NCBI GenBank assembly: GCA_964030785.1
Contig: OZ034969.1
Span: forward strand, 189,501 to 253,500
Origin: Siderastrea siderea
Taxonomy: Eukaryota; Cnidaria; Anthozoa; Scleractinia; Rhizangiidae
Length of the DNA stretch: 64,000 bases
Direction: 5' to 3'
The notes under the pieces are model-generated. The model did not search any database and had not been told where the DNA came from. It was given only the letters and a program-made list of their open reading frames with translations. Positions 11,314 to 22,400 of this stretch are shown here, piece after piece. The translations under genes were made by a program, and so were the position numbers. The stretch's first letter is position 1. Each line of letters opens with the position of its first letter.

Positions 11314-11538
11314 AAGAATTAAAGTGTGGCGCAGCGATGAGACGAAAACAAAAAGCGCGAAAAGAAGCATTCGAAACACCGAAAAGACTGAATGAGCTAT
11401 CGCGACAAGGGAGTGGCCTTATATAAGAGCCCCATACTAATGAGACACGTGATGGATTGCCACGGACTGAACGCAGCATGCTAGGGTTACGTAATCAGCG
11501 TTCTAAGGCTTTTTTGTGCGGAGCCCCTAGAGAGAATA
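11128..11538 (-). promoter_or_regulatory. 5' repeat and leader of the retrotransposon (A1, probable promoter)
   Basis: The 183-bp terminal block 11356-11538 precedes the Gag ATG at 11313 on the minus strand. It contains a TATATAAG-type motif and ends outside in the inverted arm (complement of ctagagagaata). By position this should hold the promoter and transcription start of the element; inferred, not shown. Confidence 0.45.
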
Positions 11539-11730
11539 CAATACATTTTAACGCTAAATGTAATACCAACCGTAACTGAAATTAACGCTAAATGTAACAC
11601 CAACCGTACTGGTAAATGTAATAAACATTAACGCTAAATGTTATAACTTATCCAGCCGTAAATGTATACATTTTAACACTAAATGTAATAAGCTGCCTAA
11701 CTGTAAATGTAATACAACTTAACGTAACTA
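11539..11730 (+). repeat. Array of degenerate 'aacgctaaatgtaatacc / aaccgtaaatg' repeats
   Basis: About five imperfect units of an alternating motif (aacgctaaatgtaataccaa then ccgtaaatgtaataca). The same motif lies at 5026-5057 on the other side of the retrotransposon, showing the retrotransposon inserted into this array. Inverted copies occur at 16010-16126 and 16840-16955. Confidence 0.8.
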
Positions 11731-12037
11731 TGTTTTCTATTGCTGTTTTTTCCTTGTTAGTTATTTTATCTGCTTGCTTACTGTCAATCATTGGTCGATA
11801 TTTACACCGGGGTTTTCTTGTCTTTTCTTCATTCATGTCAGTGTTTTTTTCGTAACTTATTTATATCAACATGATTGTCCCAATTGCAAGTAGCATCCAC
11901 GTTCAAGAAATATATCAGCTACTTTTGCTCTTGTACTTCTCGTCTACATCAACAACCTTGCCGCTGTTATTACGTTGACTGTAAGGCTTTTTGCAGACGG
12001 TACCATCATTTGTCTCACTATTGGCAACTGTCACTAC

Positions 12038-13091
12038 CAGGGCGGAAAATGGTTGGGCGATGAAACGAGCGTGTCCGAGCAAAAAGGTGTGATGCAGTGG
12101 ACTGGGATCGAATTGGGTGCTAGACCAAAATTCAAAATTCAAAGATCCAAATTCAAAATCCTGATAATCGATTAATAGTTTCCGAAAAACGTTAATTTTG
12201 GGTTATCTTTTCTTTGTCTTTCCGCCTTAATCGATGCTGAAAAACTGTCTAAAAACGAGCAGAGCAAAGTAAAACGATGGAAAATGGCGTTTGGATGACG
12301 CGTGGCATGACGCGTATTTATAATTCGTGCAGCTCGTGCAAGGTTAATCAGGACACGTCCCTAGTTAATTCATTAAATCAAATCAACATTAACACCGCGC
12401 TTCTCCTTTTTTCCCCAAAACCTCTCCTATGCTTGTCTGTTCCTTTAGGCACTACAAATAAAATTGCTCCTCAGTTTAGACGGTTTTCTTTGCTTTGTTT
12501 TTGTGAGATAATGGGAGGAGAAATCTGCAAATTTAATTTCACTTTTAATTTGTTTGCAAACAGTTGGCGGCGTTGCGACGAATCATCGCCATGGCGCGTT
12601 GCAGGGAGGCAAAGTTTAAAGTTGCAAAACGCCACTATCTCCAAATATCTCCAGCTAATTTTTTATTATGTCATGTAAAATTTATTGGCCTTTAATGTAT
12701 GTAAGATTTAGGGTGGAGTAATCTGGAGCTTTTTTAAAAGAGACAAGGAAAAGACAACCATGTCATGTTTTTCGGAAGCAAGCATTCGACGCTCTCAAAT
12801 TGAACGCATTTTTCGGGAACTTACTGTGAAAAAGATTGACTAATGTCCACGCAGACATAAGCATTTTAAGCTGTGAGCCAGGACTGTGAAAAAACGTTTT
12901 AATCATATAGTGCACGGCTGGCTGAAAAATAAAGAAAGAAAATGAGATTTCCGGTTTGTTGAAAGGTAAATTTTGCCGGCCACCAAACGTACCGGAAGCG
13001 CGGAAAGAGCGCTCGTGCCAGTCCTTCTCAGCATCACACATCGCTTGAAGAGCGGACTGCTCGTTTCATCGCCCAACCTTTTCCCGCCCTG
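12038..13091. mobile_element. hAT-type MITE, 1054 bp
   Basis: TIRs start CAGGGCGGAAAA and continue into ggttgggcgatgaaacgagc on the left; the right end (about 13052-13091) is the reverse complement. A perfect 8-bp target duplication, GTCACTAC, sits at 12030-12037 and 13092-13099. CAGGG ends plus an 8-bp duplication are hAT hallmarks. No transposase ORF is present, so it must be mobilised in trans. Confidence 0.85.
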
Positions 13092-13099
13092 GTCACTAC

Positions 13100-13622
13100 T
13101 GCATGCAGCCAGCTACAGAATTGCTTTGTAACATAGCTAGCAAATCTGCGCAATCAAATTCACCTCGCGTAAGCGTGCTCAATAATCATGTTGACGGCAC
13201 GCTGATGGCGCGAGCAAACTGAAGCTGTTTTCTTCTGTCTGTAGCGGCCAAAAGTGTCTTCTTCGCGAGCAACTCGGCGAGTAAATGACCAAGAAAAGTC
13301 ACTTTACAGCAGGGTTAAACTATGGAGAAATTATAACAGCGAAATTGTTGCAGAGTGTTTGATTTCGTAGGACTAGCAAGGAATTTTGTTGACTAAGAAA
13401 CCGTCCAACTTTTAAATTAGTCTTTGGCGTTGTGTTTACGTTTCCTTTCATGATTTGTCGCTCTCAACACATGTTGACAAAAGGTAAGTTTTATACGGAA
13501 AACTTTTGACACCAAAGTATCAAGACATGAAACAAAAACTACACAGTAAATTGAAGAGAACCGTTTAATAATAAGTGTCACAAATTCTGTGTTTCAGTAC
13601 GGCATTTCTGCTGGCTATGTTA
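13100..13622. other. Unassigned sequence between MITEs
   Basis: No ORF, splice-framed exon or repeat structure recognised. Confidence 0.3.
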
Positions 13623-13813
13623 TAAAACAATTGCTTCATGCTTTTAGCTGTGCGAACATTGAGTTATGGATGCACTTAGGAAGTTTGGAGAACACTCAAG
13701 AAGCTAGAGTTGCTCTCGGCGTAACTCTTACGCTTCTCTCGATCGTGCTCTCCAAACTTCCCGCGTGCATTCATAACTCGATGTACGCACGCTAAAGCAT
13801 GAACCAATTGTTA
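13623..13813. repeat. Imperfect 190-bp palindrome (MITE-like)
   Basis: The left arm (taaaacaattgcttcatgc...gagttatg...aagtttggagaac) is matched by the inverted right arm (..ctccaaacttcc...cataactcgatg...gcatgaaccaattgtta). The spacer is about 50 bp around 13715. No target duplication was resolved. Confidence 0.65.
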
Positions 13814-13949
13814 ATTAACGAATATCAAAGAGACTTTCATGAACATTATCACATCCAAAGTTCTTCGTCTTTTAGGTGCATGCTATCATATACCTTTCAC
13901 TTACACCTTAAATGGCGTCGCCTTAAAAGAGAGAGAGCACAAAAAAAAC

Positions 13950-14052
13950 TGATCTTGGTGTCCTTATCTCTGAGGACCTTAAGTGGGAACCATCAAAGGC
14001 AAATCGCTGTCTTGGTTTTCTTAAAAGGAATCTTAAAGTCAACACTGCCAAT
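13950..14052 (+). pseudogene. LINE reverse transcriptase C-terminal fragment, interrupted by a TIR element
   Basis: Frame translation gives TDLGVLISEDLKW then KANRCLGFLKRNLKVNTAN, the pattern found near the RT thumb of LINE-type (Jockey/CR1-like) elements. The similarity stops where the element at 14050-15862 begins; weak, indel-ridden continuation (DP-T-NG..., KIMVYSAERTGRATSSGTL) is seen from about 15868. Too decayed to be active. Confidence 0.55.
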
Positions 14053-15862
14053 AGATCATTTTCATTATGACGTCACACACGCAAAGGTTTCTGGTAGTTG
14101 TAGTAAAGATCGCGCCCAGGGTCGCTCAATCGCGGCAAAATTCAAAATAATCCACAAAAACACATGCAATGCAATGGCGGCCGAGTTGGTCGTCTATAAC
14201 TTGCATAATTTAGAGGACCTCGAGTGACATAAGCGGCAAACCTGCTTTTACCCCACCAGGACACATCAAGAGACAACAATGTAAAAGTAAGGAAGCTTTA
14301 TTTTGCAAGATTTTCGATTCTTTTTATCGTGTCGCATTCGGTGCGTAATAAAACTCTCTAGCGGATGGCTTCTTGTACACTCGATTTTCAGGCCGGTAAT
14401 TTTACATGCATCCTTAGGATGAAGTCTTTTGAAGATATTTCTTTTAAAAGCTTGTTGCTACAAGGAAAAGACCTGAAGAATACTCGACAGCGGTTATGGA
14501 AGAAATTGGAGAGGTTAGAGCAAAGAAATCCTTGTTCGAGAACAGACTGTATTGTCAGTGTCGATTTTATTTCCAAGGACAACGATCGTTTTTAAGTATT
14601 TCTTCCACTTCAACCGTTGCTAAATTACATAATTGACTGTGGATTGACTTTGTAAGAATTTTTTAACTAATCGAATCCACATTTACAATTGCTTTCTTGA
14701 AATGTTTAAAAAACTTGCCGAAATTTGGTACAAAACAGTGTCAAGTTAAGCGGAATTGTACTCGAGATATTTTGCTTTCCCAGGACAGCAATTGCTATTC
14801 TGAATATTTTTTCATACCTGAAGGCTTGTTTTCCCTTTTTCTATGTTTGTATTTTCTTGGAATTTCTTGTTAAAATTAAAATAAGCGATCTGATATTGCA
14901 GTTGCATTTATTACAGTTAATCTTGGCGAGAAAATGTTGTGCGTATTAACTTTCAAGATTTTGTCTTCGTAGGTTTTGTTTATTACGTTTATGTCCTATT
15001 TCGCAAAATGGTGAAAATAATTCAAAACAAAAAATATTAATAGAAACTATTTTAGACTCAGTTAGTGTTGTTTCTCAAGCCAGTTTGCTTTCCTTTGGTA
15101 CTGCACATTGGGTTGTTTGAAAGCAAAAAATCGTTCGGCCGTCTTAGTGCGAATAACATTGCTTGCTTTTTCAGTTGACGGAATATTTCAATCATCTTTA
15201 CATGTTTTGCGTTAACTAGACTTGTAGTAGTGAACGGTATTTCTCTTCCATTTTAATGATTTAACTTAGAACTGCCGATTCACTCAAAGCGAAATATTTA
15301 ATGCTTTGTTTTGTTTTTATTAAATCTCAGAGCGAGTCGCTCAAAGCGTTTCAATGGGTTCCTCGTTTTGCACTATGCTAGATATAATATAAAATCTTTA
15401 TTGCGTCGATCTCCATTTGGTTTTGTTATTTAACAACTGTTCTAATTGTTCTATATCTCCTATCTCAGAAACTCCCTCCTCCCCTTCTATTCTTTTTTTC
15501 ATGAGGGAAATTATATACATTTTTTATATTAGTACATTGTTAAAACACGTTTTCCTGCTAAACACTCGGTATTCAGAATTTGGAATAAAAGTTTCCCATT
15601 GAAATGTTCGTTAACAACACTCTTCGCAATTCCTCGTTTATCGAAAAAAAAAAAAGACAAAAAACTCCACGCTGAATTTCTTTGAATTTGTAAAGCAATC
15701 GAGCACATAACTTTGTGAAACACCTGGTAGCTTGACCTGGTCGATATGGCGCTTATGCTGATTTTTTGACACTTTCCTGCGATCGCGCGACACTGGGCGC
15801 GATCTTTACTACAACTACCAGAAACCTTAGCGCGTGTGACGTCATAATGGGAATGGTCTATT
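14050..15862. mobile_element. Non-autonomous TIR DNA element, 1.8 kb
   Basis: Left end aatagatcattttcattatg and acgtcacacacgcaaaggtttctgg match the reverse complement of the right end (15775-15862), running through ggtagttgtagtaaagatcgcgcccag, with few mismatches over about 85 bp. The interior is AT-rich with only short ORFs (a 76-residue one at 14365-14595 has no recognisable family). It splits a LINE fragment. Target duplication unclear. Confidence 0.65.
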
Positions 15863-16126
15863 CCTTACAAAGGCCTACATTGGACCCCACCACGAATGGT
15901 GTTGAAAATAATGGTGTATAGCGCGGAACGAACTGGCCGTGCAACGTCGAGCGGCACGTTAATCACTACGAGACATGCTTGCCCCGTAAGGCTTGCCATA
16001 CCCAAAGCAAAACAAAATTAATACATTTAGCGTTAAGTTGTATTACTCCATTTACGGTTGGACAGCTTATAACATTTAGCGTTCAAATGTATTACATTTA
16101 CAGTTAAGTAAGTTATTAAATTAAGC

Positions 16127-16138
16127 AAGGGGGTTAGC

Positions 16139-16170
<32 letters not shown>

Positions 16171-16839
16171 GACGTGAACACAAAAGTTTGGATTTATCAA
16201 CTGAGTTGATAAGGTAGATTTGGTCACCGTAAAGAGATTGAAAGCTGACGTTTCGAGCGTTAGCCCTTCGTCAGAGCGAATCAAGGAATTGCGGGTTGCA
16301 CTTCGTTTCAAAATAATAGGACCCAGGCGATCGATTAAAATCACCGACCGCTTTACATGCACCTCCGCAAATGTTATCTATTGCATAACATGCACTTTAT
16401 GCAAAAAGATATACATTGGCGAAACAGGGAGGAGATTAGGAGACTGTTTCCGCGAACACCTACGAGACGTTGAAAGAAATGACAAGGACGCATCCAAACC
16501 AGTCGCCCGACATTTCAATCTCCCTAATCATTCTAGCCAACACACACCAGGGTAACACGGAAAGCCGTAAAAATCTAGAACAAAAATTCATTTTTCAAAT
16601 GGCACACTTAATCTCTACGGTATCAACGAACGCTTTTAATTCAACTGATTTATTCTTGTTTTTCACGTTGCCATGTTCCCACCAATAGCGTAGCTCCACC
16701 TCTCCCCATATAAACGAAGTGCAACCCACAATTCCTTGATTCGCTCTGACGAAGGGCTAACGCTCGAAACGTCAGCTTTCAATTTCTTTACGGTGGCCAA
16801 TCTACCTTATCAACTCAGTTGATAAATCCAAAATTTTGT
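16127..16839 (+). mobile_element. Truncated Penelope-like element with inverted pLTRs
   Basis: Inverted repeats at about 16195-16300 and 16715-16830 (gacgtttcgagcgttagccc and its complement) surround a GIY-YIG coding fragment, the usual look of Penelope-like element ends. A 12-bp target duplication, ATTAAATTAAGC, lies at 16115-16126 and 16840-16851. It is inserted into the 'taaatgtaatac' repeat array. Confidence 0.8.
16341..16670 (+). pseudogene. GIY-YIG endonuclease fragment of the Penelope-like element
   Basis: The frame reads NVIYCITCTLCKKIYIGETG then RRLGDCFREHLRDVERND...PVARHFNLPNHS, which is the GIY-YIG endonuclease of Penelope-like elements (IYC..., YIGETGRRLGDRFREH-type motif, with the extra Cys pair). 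After about 16545 the reading continues in another frame (ESRKNLEQKFIFQ), so the copy is frameshifted; no RT domain remains. It would have nicked DNA for target-primed reverse transcription. Confidence 0.8.
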
Positions 16840-16960
16840 ATTAAATTAAGCGTTTATGTTTATTACATTTACAGTTGGTATTACATTTAACCTTTATTTG
16901 TATTGCATTTATGGTTGGTATTACATTTAGTGTTGTCAATACATTATGTGGGCTAGCATG
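16840..16960 (-). repeat. Inverted 'taaatgtaatac' repeat array (right side)
   Basis: Units such as tattacatttacagttgg and tattacatttaacc are the complement of the array at 11539-11730. Together with 16010-16126 they form the other arm of the proposed composite element. Confidence 0.7.
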
Positions 16961-17097
16961 ACGTTCTTGCCCATTTAGCGGTAATACAGGGTCTTCCTGG
17001 TTTTGTTTGAATTGCTTCCTCCTTCACTTGCTCGCCAACTTGATCTAGAAAGGGAAAATTAGCAGTCTTCGTTCCAATTTCATTTCTCAAATTAATA

Positions 17098-17290
17098 AAG
17101 GGGTTAGTTTCTAAAGAAACTGTGGTGCTACGTCGGTGGGGAAGCGAAACACCAAAATGTGGATATCTTTACTGAGTTGAAAGGTAAATTGGCCACCGAT
17201 AAGAAATTCAAAAGCTCACGTTTCAAGCGTTAGCCCTTTGTTATAGCGAAGGGCTGACGCCCTTACGGTGGCCAATTTACTTTATCAACT
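17098..17290. repeat. Penelope-like pLTR remnant
   Basis: Shares ggggttagtttctaaagaaa, the ctgtggtgct(a/g)cgtcggtgggga block and the tttcaagcgttagcccttt motif with the left end of the element at 16127. It has its own short inverted part (cgttagccc.. / gggctgacg) but no coding sequence. Confidence 0.65.
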
Positions 17291-17299
17291 AGCTTCAAC

Positions 17300-17840
17300 C
17301 CCCCCTCGGGGGGACTCCCGTATGAAAGGGACGGGGATGGTCCTCGGAAAATAAATGGCAACTTGAGATCTTTGTTTGTTCTGTTTGTTCGCCTTTGTAA
17401 TCGGACTGGAAAACTCTGTAGCTTTACCTGGAGAAATAAATCGTTCTTAAGCCGTGATATCGTGAAGAACGGCCCCTAGGCATTCACGACAAATGTTTCA
17501 GCCTTCAGGCAAGGGCTTCATATGGATCTTAACGACACGAGTGGAGGTACAGGCAGACAATCCGGACTGTTTGAGGCCGGGTGACGTCACGATACTCTAT
17601 TTGATCTCATACATTTACTGTAATTTGTAACGGCTAACCTTGGCTTGATTCACGTGAACGCGAGAAATGCCCCCAACAAAAGTAGAAGAAAGAGACAATG
17701 GCCCGCCGAGACCGACAGCCTCGCAAATTTTGTCCAATTTCTCCCACTTCCACGCCTCGCTTGCCATCCAGCCTCAGGCAAATGAAAGGTAGATAATTTT
17801 CAAAGGTCTGTGCCAAAATTCATTGCAACCGCTTGGTTCT
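17300..17840. other. Unassigned intergenic sequence
   Basis: No convincing ORF, splice-framed exon or repeat structure recognised. Confidence 0.3.
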
Positions 17841-17841
17841 A

Positions 17842-19077
17842 ATGCATCAGTCAATTCCAGCTGCACCCATGCCCCCCCCCCCCGGGCTAACCCCCAGGCA
17901 TTAGCATTTTTTTCTCTTGGATGGCAAATTCCCCGGGGGTGGGGACACTTAAGCTACCAAATGCCCCGCGGTTGGGACGAAGGAAGAGGGCAAATGCCCA
18001 GCCCCCGGGATCGTACGTCCCCAATCAACACTACAGCAATTTTCATTCATTGCACAATAATGCCCCTTTCAGTATTAAATGTGTGATTTTTTGTTTCTGC
18101 AGGCCTACCTCTCCGTCTTCTATTGTTTGTAATGGCACTATCCGATGTTAATAAACTTAATAACGCCAAACATGGTATTTCCGCGACTTGCTCCCAGCTT
18201 GGCCTCGTAGCTCAGTTGGTAGAGCGACGGTGATCTAATCCGGAGGTCGCGGGTTCAAATCCCGCCGGGGTCAAAGATTTTTCTTTGATCCTGGTTCTCA
18301 TTTCTAATTTCTTCTTTCAGGCCGTACGGCCGGGGGGAAATTATGTAGGGCAGTATTGCTCACTTCTAGCACTCGTGCATATACTTTACATGTTTATTTA
18401 TTTCATTTCAGAGTGCTACGCGGTACATCACATTACTTATGGTATTTTAATACTTCACAGACAACACTACAAGATAGTTCACTTTTACTTAAATGTTTGA
18501 AAACAGTTCGCTAGTAAACAAAAATCTTGACATTATAAAAGTCATCTGTTGTGACAAGAGAGGATCTTGGTCGTGAATAATATGCGAAAGTATAAAACGT
18601 CGATTCCTATACACGTTTTTAGAATTTAATAATCGATCATTATAGTTTAAGAGTCATGCCCCGGGAGTCATGCCGACTAAATTTTATTTTAATCCTTGAA
18701 CAAAGAAGCATGCGTACGTCGATTCACGTTGATCGTTCCCAATCTCGCTATATATAGTGATAGCTCAAGTTGTGCCTTGATAAGCAATGAAGAAATGCAT
18801 AAAATCGAGAAAACCTCCACTAGTTTGTCCAGTCCATGACGGTCGATCCAATCTGCGACGAATTGCTGGTCCTTTGCGATAAAATCCTCCAAGTTTGGAT
18901 TTCGAGTAGGAAACCACGAGTGTGTCAAAACCCCGGAGGTAGCCCCGGGGTAGGCAAATGCCCGACCCCCGGGCCGTGCCAAATTTGCTAATGCCCACCC
19001 CCGGAACTGACAGGGTGCGTAAATGCCCCGCAGTTGCCCGGGGGGGGGATGGGCGCAGCTGGAATTGATTGATGCAT
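17842..19077. mobile_element. TIR element with C-rich subterminal regions, carrying a tRNA-like insert
   Basis: The left end atgcatcagtcaattccagc (17842-) pairs with the right end ...gctggaattgattgatgcat (to 19077). Inside both ends are poly-C/G tracts and 'aaatgccc' / 'gggcatt'-type motifs in opposite orientation (17870-18010 and 18930-19050). Related ends occur at 32850-33225. No transposase. Confidence 0.55.
18201..18273 (+). tRNA. tRNA-like sequence (probable tRNA-derived SINE head or pseudogene)
   Basis: A box TAGCTCAGTTGG and B box GGTTCAAATCC are intact. The acceptor stem GGCCTCG/CGGGGTC pairs with two wobbles; D stem GCTC/GAGC and T stem GCGGG/CCCGC are perfect. The anticodon arm is poor (ACGGT-GATCTAA-TCCGG, no U33), so it is unlikely to be a working tRNA. 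No CCA is encoded, as expected for eukaryotes. Confidence 0.5.
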
Positions 19078-19442
19078 AACGTACTCAAAAGACGCCGCGA
19101 ATTTTCAAGTTCGCTGCAAAATCTCTTTATATCTGAAATGACCCCCTTCCCCCCCCCCCCCAAAAAAAAGAAAAACAAACAAGGCCGATTGTTCAGAGGC
19201 CGCGCGGAGACCCAGTGAACCGACGTAGAACAAACCAGGAATGCGCGTTGCATTTTATGAGTCGGCCGGCTGTGCGCCTAGCTAAATACAGCATCAGCTC
19301 ACACATCACGCGAAAAATTGTCGATACAAATCGGGGGTTCTTACATGAATGAAATAACGATATTACCCACAGGTCGTCACGCGTCGTATTCACGAGTTCT
19401 GGTCCGCCATCTTGTTGGATTTTGGCTTCTACAGTTTACATC

Positions 19443-22400
19443 ATGGCGGGTTTACTACGAATGGGTGCTTTACCACGACTTTACTCAAGAATTGCTTGTA
19501 GGCAAATCCAGACGTCGTCTGTGCGTCAATATAGACCAGTTCCAACTGCCAGACCAGCGTATGGGTCCGAATTAGAAGCACTTCAAGCCAAAGAGAAGGG
19601 TCCGTGGAGCGAGCTTTCAAAGCAGGAAAAAATAGATTGTAAGTTACGTTAACCTTCTCTCTTGAAGAATCATGCGATGTTTTGTTTTTGTCTAGGTTAT
19701 CTGTGATTTTTAAATCGGATTCCTAAAATTTACAATTCGAAATAAAGTTAAGTGCGTGTCGCACATCATGATCGATTTCTCATATTGATTCAGAGCGTCT
19801 GTTCATATTAAAAAGGCAGTAATTTACGTCAGTAACCCTTCACGCTTTTTTTACTATTTCTCCGACATATTGATGCTGGTGTAATAAGAACAACTTTTAT
19901 GATCATTTCAGAAATTTTTGGGATATTTATTTGCCTGATCAATTTTTATACCTTTAATACAGGGACAGGGCTTTTATACAGTACCGGTCAAATGTAAGAT
20001 GACAGTCCCTCGCATCTCAATCCTCCATTGAGACCGATTTATTGACTCTCCTAAATTTTGAGAATCATTTGTTAAGTCTTGAGTGACAGTCCAGAAGGTA
20101 ATGAGCTTGTCATTTGGGTGGTCTCTCGAGAAATACACGTAAATTGGACAAATGGGCAATTCCAGAAAATATCCGTACCATACCATGGACGGGTTCCATA
20201 TTTAGACCCCCCTGCCTTCGGAATTTCCAAAATGCGTTATCCCCCATGCCCTCGGATTTCCATAATCGTAAACCCCCCTCCCGTTCAGATTTTCCATTTT
20301 TTGTCAAACCGTTCGGAATTTCCTGCAGGGTTCGCTAATTTGTCCAATTTGGCTTATTTTACAGAAAATTATTTCAAATGACTCTACTTCTGTTCAGTGC
20401 AGCTGGTTATAGAGTGAGTCATTATGACTCCGGAAATTCTGGAATGAAAATTTAAAAAAAAATTAAAAGTTTTCTGCTTACCGCTGTTCAACAGATGCAA
20501 CCTACATTAACTTGACATTGCCCCAAACTGGTACAGAACATTAAAATAAGAATATCGTGTGATTTACATGTGTACATTCGGAAGATATTACGATCGAGTG
20601 TATTTTTGTTTCCGCCATCTTGAATTTGAGCCGTCGGGGTCAGCAGTCGCTCCCAATCCCATGAGCTTCAAAACTGGCGTCCTCGGTCAGAAAGACCATG
20701 TTTCGCACTGAATGGACAAAATAATATGAGGCCCCTTTGACGAGGTCAAACACTGCGAGGAAATATTGAAGTCCTGCAAAATTGTTTGCCATTTGAAAAA
20801 TCCTTTGGATGTATTCATACAGAAACTGCCTTCAAAGATATACAAAATGTGTAGCATTTCTGGAATTAAACGGCATCAAAAATAAGTTGTCCAGTCTCTG
20901 TCAGATTCTTGCTAGGAATTTTTTGTTACTTAATTTGCTTTTTTAGTATGCAAATTAATGCACTTAGATATTAAAAATAAATCACTTCAAAACTATCGCT
21001 AAAGTCATGACAAGTTGTATTAAACTTGGATCGTTAATAATATAATTATCCAAATGTCTTTTAAAATGCTGTTCAAAGTCCCCCAAAAGTTACATTCAAA
21101 AAGTCTTACTGCTCACATTTGCTGTTACCTACACAAGGCAAAATCATGGTATTCAATACCAGGCAAAGACTGCAACAGTTCACTGCAGTCTTGTTACGTA
21201 AAAGTTAAATTCAGTATCCTAAACTGCGTTATTTTTTGACGGGTTCTGTGTATTGTTCCTGTAGTTCCACAAAAGTATGCAGTCAAAATAAACATACATG
21301 CCGCTCTAGAGGCACAGTTTCAAAAGGGCTTTGCACAGTAGCAGTTTAACTGAGATCAGTTGCCATTGTGTGATTGGAGCCATTTTTCTTTGATCAAACT
21401 ATCAACACTCAAACTGCAACTTGTTTTCCTAAGATGGTGCTGCTCACTTATTTACTGTTGCTTCTTGAATTCTTGCTCTCTAAGATCAGGTTTTATTTCC
21501 CTTGAAATTTTAAGATAGTGGGAGTCAACTGTAGTTCATATTTGGCCAATAGTAATGACAGTAGGAGGCCTTATCTGCCACCCGGCATAAAGAGGATGAG
21601 TGAGTGAGTGAGTAATGACAGTAGAACAGTTTGTTTTGCAATCATGTGCCATTCAGCATCTGGACAAATTCTACAATCCTGTGATCATAAACCAGCCTTT
21701 TGTGAGATCACTTATCCCTACTCCTTGAGTGCTATCGCCACTTCCTTACGTGCTTTACCACAGAACAAATCATGGTTTTGGTTTTTTTATTTGTTTTATA
21801 ATATGGCTTTGCTCACATTTGTAAAGAAATTGGCTTTAATTTGTAAAAAAAACAAGTTTTATTCATAGCTTGCAAGTGCATGCAGGAAATTTTTTCAGCT
21901 TTCAAGTGCACGTATAATGGTGTCACGGGTTACTCCATGCATCTGTACTCTGATAAAGCATGCTGTTTAAACCAGAGCGTGTGTTATATTGAAACTTTAT
22001 TATAGTACCTTAATAAGAACCCTGTAAGGCCCACTCAGCATGTGCTGATTTCTACACTGCATATTAACCACAGGAATTTGTTTGAATGCTTGTCCAACAT
22101 GGTTTACCTCCAGGCATTTTACCAGGGTTCAGAAACTTATCAACACATATGCAGGTGCCCGGTCAGGCTCAAATCCTGGCTCGTTTTATCTGACCTCTCA
22201 CTTTCAATTTAATTATTAAAAGCATGCCTTATATTTAGATGTATGTGTTAAATGTACATGTAGTGTTTACCAGTTTCCTATTCCACTTTCTTGTAAATAA
22301 CCTGGTCATATTGCTTTTCTTTCCAGTGTATAGAGCTCAGTTTGCAAAGACTATACCTGAGTCTAAATTGCAAGAGCCCTACACAAAGAAAATGGTTGGA

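Larger units (their letters stand above)
5058..11538 (-). mobile_element. Tyrosine-recombinase retrotransposon with split direct repeats (Ngaro/PAT-like, order DIRS), 6.48 kb
   Basis: Reading the minus strand, the order is repeat A1 (11538-11356), spliced Gag with zinc knuckle, RT-RNase H, tyrosine recombinase, then B1 (5445-5377), A2 (5376-5194) and B2 (5126-5058). A1 equals A2 (183 bp, nearly identical) and B1 equals B2 (69 bp). This A1-ORFs-B1-A2-B2 arrangement is the split direct repeat pattern known for Ngaro and PAT elements, which move through a circular cDNA joined by a tyrosine recombinase. There is no target duplication: flanks ..gtaaatg / caatacatttt rejoin the surrounding repeat. 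Terminal repeats are almost identical, so insertion looks recent, yet two coding frames carry homopolymer frameshifts. Confidence 0.85.
5000..16991. mobile_element. Possible 12-kb composite TIR element with subterminal 'taaatgtaatac' repeats, host for nested insertions
   Basis: The left end (5002-5021, ..ctgtatcaccgctatatg) and the reverse complement of the right end (16972-16991, ..ctgtattaccgctaaatg) match at about 16 of 20 positions. Both are followed inward by the same repeat family (cgctaaatgtaataccaaccgtaaatg), in opposite orientation at the two sides: 5026-5057 and 11539-11720 on the left, 16010-16126 and 16840-16955 on the right. The tyrosine-recombinase element, hAT MITE, LINE piece and Penelope piece would all be later insertions. 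No target duplication could be fixed and no transposase was recognised, so this could also be a scattered satellite. Confidence 0.4.

Noticed and set aside
11008..11379. Gag exon 1 read as a 123-residue membrane protein
   Set aside because: The hydrophobic C-terminus lies after a perfect GTAAGT donor and is intron sequence; the ATG at 11313 fits better than 11379.
18765..19253. 162-codon minus-strand ORF
   Set aside because: Spans the TIR element end and a poly-C tract, encodes poly-Phe/Gly, no family; not supported.
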